Source of the DNA: a virus
IMG/VR virus record: IMGVR_UViG_3300034418_006921
Span: 1 to 31,464 of that record
Strand: one strand, 5' to 3'
DNA length: 31,464 nt
Part shown: positions 27,333 to 31,464 of the stretch, piece after piece
Position numbering within the stretch: position 1 is the stretch's first letter
How the letters are laid out: each line of letters begins with the position of its first letter
Position numbers and translations under genes: made by a program
Notes under the pieces: generated by a model
The model's input: only the letters and a program-made list of their open reading frames with translations
Database searches by the model: none
What the model was told of the DNA's origin: nothing

Positions 27333-28189
27333 TGGCTAAAATTGAAAACTATTCTAACGATACAAATATTACTGATAACGACAGGCTATTTGGTACATCT
27401 GTAGATGGTGCAATCTCTACAACTGCAAACTTTAAAGCTAGTGAGTTAAAAACATTTATTAATACTGGTCAAGCTACAGAAGCATATGCAGACCAAGCTG
27501 AAGCTGATGCTAGAGCTTACACAGATACTAGAGAAACTGCTATTACTACAGCATATCAAACATATGCGGATCAAGCAGAAACTGACGCTATTACTAGTGC
27601 TAACGGTTACACAGACACTAGAGAAACTGCTATTACATCAGCCTATCAGGCATATGCGGATCAAGCAGAGGCTGATGCAAATACTTATACAAATAATAAA
27701 GTAGCTAATAATGCCACCGCAATATCTAATATTACCCATCAAGTAATTGCGGCTAGAGCAGTTGCAACATCAATAACAAATACGAGCGACCCATTTGTTA
27801 TAGATTTCGCTTCTACTGGTACAGATGCAAGTGTAAATACAATATTATATAATTCAAGTAATTCGGACGCATTATCTGTTTCTCCTGACGACGGCACTAT
27901 TACAAACACAAGTGTAAGTGCGGATGTAAATGTTAAAATAGCAATAACAGCTTTAACAACAACAACAGCTAGTGCTACAATTACTTACGGTATAGAAAGG
28001 GACAGCGGTGCAGGTTTTTCTAATATACAAGAGTTTAAAAGAGACAAATCAGGTCAAGGTGACCATGTGGATTCATTTTTTATCTATACCAAAATACCTA
28101 ACGATAATGCAATAAGATTTACTTTTAAAGCTGGTCACATAGGATCTACATTAAATGCAGGTTCTTGGATTGAAGTTACACGTATATAA
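27332..28189 (+). CDS. Tail-fibre or receptor-binding-like protein with stalk repeats
   Basis: A 285-residue protein and the last gene of the + strand module. Residues 1-45 form an N-terminal segment, with DTNITDNDRLFGTS, that resembles virion-attachment ends of phage fibres. Residues 51-125 contain repeats built on AYADQAEADA and YTDTRETAI, a pattern usual in trimeric fibre stalks. The remaining C-terminal part (about 140-285) is Thr/Ser-rich and strand-rich and ends in WIEVTRI, like a jelly-roll receptor-binding head. The function is inferred from architecture; no catalytic motif is visible. It starts in the stop codon of the preceding basic-protein gene and is followed by a strong terminator 2 bases after its stop. 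Confidence 0.68.
   Translation: MAKIENYSNDTNITDNDRLFGTSVDGAISTTANFKASELKTFINTGQATEAYADQAEADARAYTDTRETAITTAYQTYADQAETDAITSANGYTDTRETAITSAYQAYADQAEADANTYTNNKVANNATAISNITHQVIAARAVATSITNTSDPFVIDFASTGTDASVNTILYNSSNSDALSVSPDDGTITNTSVSADVNVKIAITALTTTTASATITYGIERDSGAGFSNIQEFKRDKSGQGDHVDSFFIYTKIPNDNAIRFTFKAGHIGSTLNAGSWIEVTRI
27482..27679 (+). repeat. Imperfect in-frame repeats of the fibre stalk
   Basis: Three copies of a YADQAExDA module begin at about 27485, 27563 and 27653 (26- and 30-codon spacing), with two copies of YTDTRETAI 90 bases apart. The copies diverge mostly at silent or conservative positions, so they are maintained as protein repeats. They make the stalk prone to length change by recombination. 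Confidence 0.85.
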
Positions 28190-28191
28190 AA

Positions 28192-28219
28192 AAAGGGGAG
28201 CCAATCACGGTTCCCCTTT
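28192..28219. terminator. Bidirectional terminator between convergent modules
   Basis: Arms 28192-28202 and 28209-28219 pair over 11 positions with one G:T wobble around a six-base loop. The + strand reads into a T/A-rich tail; on the - strand the A run before the hairpin becomes a T run. It lies 2 bases after the fibre stop and 4 bases from the end of the - strand operon, so it can end both transcripts. Confidence 0.92.
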
Positions 28220-28223
28220 ATTA

Positions 28224-28433
28224 TTATTCGATATTCAACAATCGATCACCTTTCTCTTTATCCAGTGCTCTTATTTCGTAGAGCAACTGTTGTTCTTCTG
28301 CATAAGCATCTCGGCGTTCCTCGTCAGTTGAGTCTATACCTAATTTGGTAAATATTGTAGCACACTGTTTTAGTTTTTCATCGATGAGCTTCTTTTTACA
28401 AGTGTCACACATCTTAGCATGTTTTGCACACAT
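28224..28433 (-). CDS. Small Cys-rich protein
   Basis: A 69-residue protein using the ATG at 28433-28431. This start overlaps the stop of the upstream 40-codon gene as TAATG, the coupling seen many times in this phage; a Met four codons further upstream is possible but less likely. The N-terminus MCAKHAKMCDTCKKKL has three Cys and one His and may bind zinc, with another Cys at about 24. The rest is charged and helical. It is the last gene of the - strand operon, ending beside the bidirectional terminator. No family is recognised. Confidence 0.6.
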   Translation of the reverse strand: MCAKHAKMCDTCKKKLIDEKLKQCATIFTKLGIDSTDEERRDAYAEEQQLLYEIRALDKEKGDRLLNIE

Positions 28434-28555
28434 TACGAGCCACAACCTTCACATTCTGGATTATCAATGCTGCAAGCATTAGCATTCTTTTCATCTGCTG
28501 CCAACTCATCCACAAAGTCAGCAAAATCATCTGGTACGTCAAAATCGTTTTTCAT
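28433..28555 (-). CDS. 40-aa acidic protein with Cys motif
   Basis: A short frame from ATG at 28555-28553 to TAA at 28435-28433, giving 40 residues. The body is acidic (MKNDFDVPDDFADFVDELA) and the C-terminus is CSIDNPECEGCGS with three Cys. It lies between a 52-aa gene and the Cys-rich 69-aa gene, and its stop is shared with the start of the latter (TAATG). Short length limits certainty, but the ordered coupling and Cys pattern support a real gene. Function unknown. Confidence 0.5.
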   Translation of the reverse strand: MKNDFDVPDDFADFVDELAADEKNANACSIDNPECEGCGS

Positions 28556-28563
28556 AGTGTTTG

Positions 28564-28722
28564 TTATTTAAAAATTTGTAATGCTACATCGACAAATGGA
28601 AAATAAAGTACGTGAGTGATTAACCCTTCTGTACGGTAGCTTCGCATTCCTATTAATACTCCAGGGTAAAACCCTAATGATATAGCCCACTGACCGCTTA
28701 AATTTTCGTTATTTTCGTTCAT
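28564..28722 (-). CDS. 52-aa conserved-looking small protein
   Basis: A frame of 52 residues from ATG at 28722 to TAA at 28564-28566. The sequence starts MNENNENLSGQWAIS, continues with LGFYPGVLIGMRSYRTEG and ends VLYFPFVDVALQIFK. The GFYPG...G.R.Y...HVLY.PF.D pattern matches a small family that I recall from marine phages and bacteria. It is hydrophobic in its C-terminal half but does not form a clear membrane helix. The ATG lies inside the end of the upstream 54-codon frame (14-base overlap) and has an A-rich leader. Function unknown. Confidence 0.6.
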   Translation of the reverse strand: MNENNENLSGQWAISLGFYPGVLIGMRSYRTEGLITHVLYFPFVDVALQIFK

Positions 28723-28873
28723 ATTTTTCTATTTGTTCTATTAATTCTTTGTAGATTACTCTACCTCTCTGTCGCCAACTCCAGTCAACCCACTTCTTTA
28801 TTTGTCGCTCTGCGTACTTTTTCCTGGCCAAAGCTTTTGCTTTTCCAGAATCAGCTTGATAGTCTCGTCGCAT
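28709..28873 (-). CDS. Possible 54-aa basic protein overlapping the nuclease gene
   Basis: An open frame from ATG at 28873 to TAA at 28709-28711. It encodes a Lys/Arg-rich helical peptide with KKWVDWSWRQRGRVIYKELI near residues 26-45. Its 5' end overlaps the 3' end of the nuclease gene by 76 bases in another frame, unusually long for this genome. A start at an internal TTG (Leu15) would shorten the overlap. It fills a space otherwise without a gene, and its sequence looks protein-like, with three Trp. Moderate confidence only. Confidence 0.45.
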   Translation of the reverse strand: MRRDYQADSGKAKALARKKYAERQIKKWVDWSWRQRGRVIYKELIEQIEKYERK

Positions 28874-29307
28874 TGTTTCTGATTTTGTGGTTTGTATAAA
28901 GTGAATGGTTCAAGTTTATTTTCAGCTATGTATTTTTTAAACAACTTCCATCGCATTGGGAATGCTTCATTAGCTCTACCCTTACATTCTATAATAAAAT
29001 GCTTGCCTACAAAGTCGGGGGTGTATTTAATATTAAGGATTTTTTTATTTCCTCTATTACAATATTCGCCTTTACCGTTTGCCTGGCATTCGTAACTTTC
29101 AAAGGGAAGTTCAAACGATGATTGGAGTTCAAATGTTTCTCCTTCATATATAGCTGGAATTTTAGCCTTCTTTAAGGCAACATACATATATTTCTCAAGA
29201 CCTGAAGCAAAATCTATACCGTCAAGCGATACTTTCTTTGACCTTACGGGACCTCTTTTCTTACTGTACTTTTTTCTAGTATTAGTCCTCGCTCCTCTCT
29301 GTTTCAT
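28798..29307 (-). CDS. PD-(D/E)XK nuclease-like protein
   Basis: A 169-residue protein when started at the ATG at 29307, preferred because it has an A-rich leader and a shorter overlap (26 bases) with the upstream gene; an upstream Met at 29343 gives 181 residues. The N-terminus is very basic. The core reads DFASGLEKYMYVALKKAKI (E38), then YTPDFV (D98) and IIECKGR (E107 and K109), the order of a PD-(D/E)XK nuclease active site, similar to DUF1064 or T7 endonuclease I-type folds. A Cys pair at about 74 and 83 is of unknown use. Such enzymes resolve branched phage DNA or degrade host DNA. It lies in the nucleotide/DNA metabolism operon. Confidence 0.78.
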   Translation of the reverse strand: MKQRGARTNTRKKYSKKRGPVRSKKVSLDGIDFASGLEKYMYVALKKAKIPAIYEGETFELQSSFELPFESYECQANGKGEYCNRGNKKILNIKYTPDFVGKHFIIECKGRANEAFPMRWKLFKKYIAENKLEPFTLYKPQNQKQCDETIKLILEKQKLWPGKSTQSDK

Positions 29308-29527
29308 ATTTTTCTTTAGCTTTTTGTAAATACAAAACAGCATCCATTAGTTCTTCTTGAAGGTGGTTAAGCCATTCAAGCATTTCACTTGGGTCGTCTT
29401 CAAGTGTAACACCGTATTTTTTATAGCCGACATTTGAGCGGCCGACAAACTTCTGACATACGCGACGCACTACAGGGTCACGAAATTGCATTGGTACGAT
29501 AGTATCGTGTGATTCTATTGGTTTCAT
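29282..29527 (-). CDS. Small MazG-like protein
   Basis: An 81-residue, mostly helical protein. The segment VGYKKYGVTLE (33-43) and EWLNHLQEELMDAVLYLQKA (51-70) contain EExxD (E58, E59, D62), the metal-binding pattern of the all-alpha NTP pyrophosphohydrolase superfamily, to which MazG and dimeric dUTPases belong. This size is at the minimal end, so it could be a truncated catalytic subunit or a degenerate relative. I recall similar proteins in many phages. Its start overlaps the stop of the upstream GIY-YIG/MazG gene as ATGA. A role in NTP pool cleaning beside thymidylate synthase is reasonable but not proven. Confidence 0.62.
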   Translation of the reverse strand: MKPIESHDTIVPMQFRDPVVRRVCQKFVGRSNVGYKKYGVTLEDDPSEMLEWLNHLQEELMDAVLYLQKAKEKYETERSED

Positions 29528-30375
29528 AGGCTTTGACTTTTTCTTTGAATGTATTGCCCAAATGAGCTATCAGGATGGTATTCTTCTTTTTGTACTTCTT
29601 CTTTAACGAAAGTACCGTTAGTCATTGTGCCTTGTCGGTTTTTAATTTGATTGTAAGCACTGTCAATACATTCTTCAATCTTATGTCCACCAAGGTGAGC
29701 TAAGTTAGTTAGTACAACAACGCAATCACCAATAGCATCGACAAATTCAATTTCATCGTTTTCTAAAACAGCTTTAGCTAATTCACCAACTTCTTCTACG
29801 AGCTTTGAAAATTGCGTTTTAACGTCGCCTTTTTCATAAATACCACGTTCGCTTGCCCACTTACGTATAAGATCAAACTTATCGTGGTTTTGTAGACCTG
29901 GTATTTCCATCTGTGTAGTCCCATAGAGCTCATCTAAGAACATTTTAAAGGCTTTGTTATAGATATATACTCTTGTCTCACGATAAGTCGATACAACAGC
30001 ATTTTTTAATATCCATGGGATTGTTTCTTCAGTAATTGAAAATTGCCAACCTTGAGGCGTTTCCCATTCAGCACCTAAGTTCTCTCTCAAAAAGATAGAC
30101 AGTTTAGCTTTAGTAGTTGGAAATGTAGTAGTCTGTTCTGTAGGGTTTAAATTCATTTTTTTTCGGTTTACATAGTGTTTATAAAGTGTACGGTCAGTGG
30201 GGTATCCATAAGAATTTTGAAGTTCTATCTCTAGCCTTGATACTTCATCAATATCTTCACTTTCAAATAGAACTTCGTATTCGCCTTCAGCATAACCTTG
30301 TTGCTGAGTAACTCTCTTATTAAGATTACGTGTAACCCCTATTTTTTTACCTGGAATGTGATAAATATAATACAT
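29524..30375 (-). CDS. Fusion of a GIY-YIG-like module and a MazG domain
   Basis: A 283-residue protein of three parts. Residues 1-60 resemble a small GIY-YIG module, with YYIYHIPGKKIGVTRNLNKR and a downstream Glu in LEIELQ; the canonical GIY and YIG strands are degenerate, so nuclease activity is doubtful. The middle (about 80-160) is not recognised. Residues 165-250 are a MazG-type nucleotide pyrophosphohydrolase: KLVEEVGELAKA gives E194, E195 and E198, and FVDAIGDCVV gives D213 and D217, the complete metal-binding set. MazG-type enzymes hydrolyse NTPs or dNTPs, and in phages have been linked to nucleotide pool or alarmone control. It lies 7 bases after thymidylate synthase and overlaps the next gene by 4 bases. 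Confidence 0.75.
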   Translation of the reverse strand: MYYIYHIPGKKIGVTRNLNKRVTQQQGYAEGEYEVLFESEDIDEVSRLEIELQNSYGYPTDRTLYKHYVNRKKMNLNPTEQTTTFPTTKAKLSIFLRENLGAEWETPQGWQFSITEETIPWILKNAVVSTYRETRVYIYNKAFKMFLDELYGTTQMEIPGLQNHDKFDLIRKWASERGIYEKGDVKTQFSKLVEEVGELAKAVLENDEIEFVDAIGDCVVVLTNLAHLGGHKIEECIDSAYNQIKNRQGTMTNGTFVKEEVQKEEYHPDSSFGQYIQRKSQSL

Positions 30376-30382
30376 ATTTTTT

Positions 30383-31204
30383 TTAATTGCCGACAGATAA
30401 TGGTGCTGGTATCGCCGGTGACGGGTTATAATTAAGTACGGCTAAGTTATTTAGCTTGGGAATGAACAACTTACCATTTACATATCGTAAACTTTCATTC
30501 ATAACAAGCTTTGGAAACTTATAAGTTTTAGTTCTTTTTAAATATTCTTTTGCTTGTTTCATGTGGTTGGAATACAAATGGCAATCACCAAGCTGTCCTA
30601 TTAACTCGCCTGGTTCAAGGTCCGCCCCCTTAGCCAACATCTCTAATAAAGCACCATACATTGCAATGTCATATGGTAATCCTAAGAATACATCAGCGGA
30701 ACGTTGCTGCCACATAAGTGATAGCTTACCTTCATTTATGTAAACCTGAAAACCATAATGACACGGTGGTAAAACCATATCAGGAATGTCTGCAGGGTTC
30801 CATGCACTAACCATCAATCTACGAGAGGTTGGGTTGCTCTTTATATCAGCAACTAAGTTTGCTAATTGGTCAACACCATTAAACGATCGCCATTGATGGC
30901 CATACACTGGACCTAGATTGCCATCCGTACGTCCTGAACGTTTATAATCTGCATCCCAATACTTTACACCATTATTATGTAGGTACTGCAAATCGGTACG
31001 TCCGTTTAAAATCCATAATAGCTCTACCAGAGCATGGTTATGATATATACGCTTGCCGCTAAGAAGAGGATACCCGTGCTGCATGCCATGAGTAATAGTA
31101 CGCCCAAAAACAGAGCGTGTTCCAGTTCCTGTGCGGTCAGCCTTCTCAGGCGCTTCCAAAATCTCTTCAATAAGTTTTTCATATTCTGTTTCTATGTTTT
31201 TCAT
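30383..31204 (-). CDS. thyA: Thymidylate synthase
   Basis: A 273-residue protein of the usual ThyA length. It converts dUMP to dTMP with methylene-tetrahydrofolate, supplying dTTP for phage replication. Visible signatures are RTGTGT (24-29), the NLGPVYGHQWR segment (96-106), SRRLMVSAWNPADIPDM, the catalytic Cys C148 in LPPCHYGFQVY, the substrate-binding run MWQQRSADVFLGLPYDIA, and GDCHLYSNHM. The C-terminus NPSPAIPAPLSV matches the closing loop of the family. All catalytic elements appear intact. It overlaps the upstream small gene by 26 bases and is followed by the MazG fusion gene. Confidence 0.97.
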   Translation of the reverse strand: MKNIETEYEKLIEEILEAPEKADRTGTGTRSVFGRTITHGMQHGYPLLSGKRIYHNHALVELLWILNGRTDLQYLHNNGVKYWDADYKRSGRTDGNLGPVYGHQWRSFNGVDQLANLVADIKSNPTSRRLMVSAWNPADIPDMVLPPCHYGFQVYINEGKLSLMWQQRSADVFLGLPYDIAMYGALLEMLAKGADLEPGELIGQLGDCHLYSNHMKQAKEYLKRTKTYKFPKLVMNESLRYVNGKLFIPKLNNLAVLNYNPSPAIPAPLSVGN

Positions 31205-31445
31205 AATAATAACTATAGTATTTATAAATCTGCTGGTATACTTCTTTAGCGTGAAAAGTGTTAGGACTCCTATTTATATTTCCTTTAATATTAATTTCTA
31301 TATAAAAGTTTTGTGGTGCATTACCAGCTGTAGCAGCTAATGGTGATATTGTTATATTGTTTTTTATACACCATCGCATTGCCTTAAACTCTTCTTCACT
31401 TCTATAAAAGTTACCCCAATTTGTTTTTCTCGCTTTCTTTGGCAT
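31179..31445 (-). CDS. Conserved-looking 88-aa protein beside thyA
   Basis: An 88-residue protein started at the ATG at 31445-31443, which overlaps the stop of an upstream frame as TAATG; a TTG three codons earlier also opens the frame but is less likely. The sequence is basic at the N-terminus (MPKKARKTNWGNFYRSEEEF), then has WCIKNNITISPLAATAG and FYIEINIKG, and ends in an aromatic helix, YQQIYKYYSYYYEKH. I recall this arrangement (WC...I.ISP.A...IEI...SP...YYY) from small proteins next to nucleotide genes in marine phages. It looks like a small DNA-binding or modification-neighbour fold, but no function can be assigned. Confidence 0.7.
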   Translation of the reverse strand: MPKKARKTNWGNFYRSEEEFKAMRWCIKNNITISPLAATAGNAPQNFYIEINIKGNINRSPNTFHAKEVYQQIYKYYSYYYEKHRNRI

Positions 31446-31464
31446 TATTCCCAAGGCATTCGTT
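31445..31464 (-). CDS. 3' end of an upstream gene (partial)
   Basis: The last bases of the window read, on the - strand, an open frame ending in RMPWE and a TAA at 31447-31445 that overlaps the next ATG as TAATG. This matches the coupling used throughout the genome, so it is probably the tail of another gene of the - strand operon. Too short to identify. Confidence 0.4.

Noticed and set aside
27486-27704. A 72-codon frame in the repeat region and the possibility of a CRISPR array
   Set aside because: The repeats are in-frame protein repeats of the fibre stalk with unequal spacing and diverged copies, without unique spacers; the other frame is a by-product of the repeats.
28424-28606. A 60-codon + strand frame near the convergent junction
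   Set aside because: It is antisense to the small - strand genes with ordered overlaps and lacks any gene-like context after the terminator.
29308-29343. Longer N-terminus of the nuclease gene
   Set aside because: The upstream Met lies deep inside the preceding gene (62-base overlap); the Met at 29307 has an A-rich leader and a shorter overlap.
31446-31454. Extension of the 88-aa gene to a TTG start
   Set aside because: The ATG at 31445 forms the TAATG overlap used elsewhere in this genome; a TTG start would need a 10-base overlap without support.
1-31464. tRNA genes, integrase, attachment sites and insertion sequences
   Set aside because: No gap is large enough for a tRNA outside coding frames, and no recombinase or transposase motif or flanking inverted repeat was seen.

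Overview
This window is part of a tailed-phage genome: a short-tailed (podovirus-like) virus, AT-rich and compactly coded. Almost every start lacks a Shine-Dalgarno sequence and sits behind an A/T-rich leader, and many adjacent genes overlap as TAATG or ATGA. Together with a portal, capsid and tail-ring order resembling crAss-like phages, this suggests a host in the Bacteroidota, probably marine. The host and the crAss-like relationship are inferences from remembered family patterns and were not tested by any search.

Left arm, + strand (1-28189), is the late module. It runs: terminase large subunit (5' end outside the window), portal, acidic scaffold-like protein, major capsid protein, a head protein with a Lys/Ala-rich N-terminus, two head-tail ring/connector proteins, a 1477-aa tail nozzle/stabilisation protein, two Gln/Ala-rich internal virion proteins, and a 2686-aa polyvalent-type virion protein with an HELLH metallopeptidase motif. 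A probable lysis pair follows: a DUF5675-like protein and a 52-aa one-helix membrane protein. Strong hairpin terminators follow the capsid gene and the next gene.

The most unusual part is 24307-26822. It holds a complete two-component system: a membrane-anchored PAS histidine kinase and a single-domain response regulator. The kinase overlaps the holin-like gene by 4 bases, the kinase and regulator overlap by 4 bases, and two membrane proteins follow in overlapping reading frames. The kinase keeps its H, N, G1 and G2 elements, and the receiver keeps its Asp pocket, phospho-acceptor Asp and Lys, so both look functional. The position next to lysis genes suggests the virus senses a cell or membrane state late in infection, perhaps to time lysis or redirect host signalling. 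That role is a hypothesis.

Two small basic proteins sharing an MYTQ N-terminus and a repeat-containing tail-fibre-like protein close the late module. A bidirectional hairpin at 28192-28219 separates it from a convergent - strand module (28224-31464) of nucleotide and DNA metabolism. In its transcription order that module encodes a conserved small protein, thymidylate synthase, a GIY-YIG-like/MazG fusion, a second small MazG-like protein, a PD-(D/E)XK nuclease and four very small proteins in overlapping frames. No tRNA, CRISPR array, integrase or insertion sequence was seen, and no stretch over 300 bases lacks a gene.
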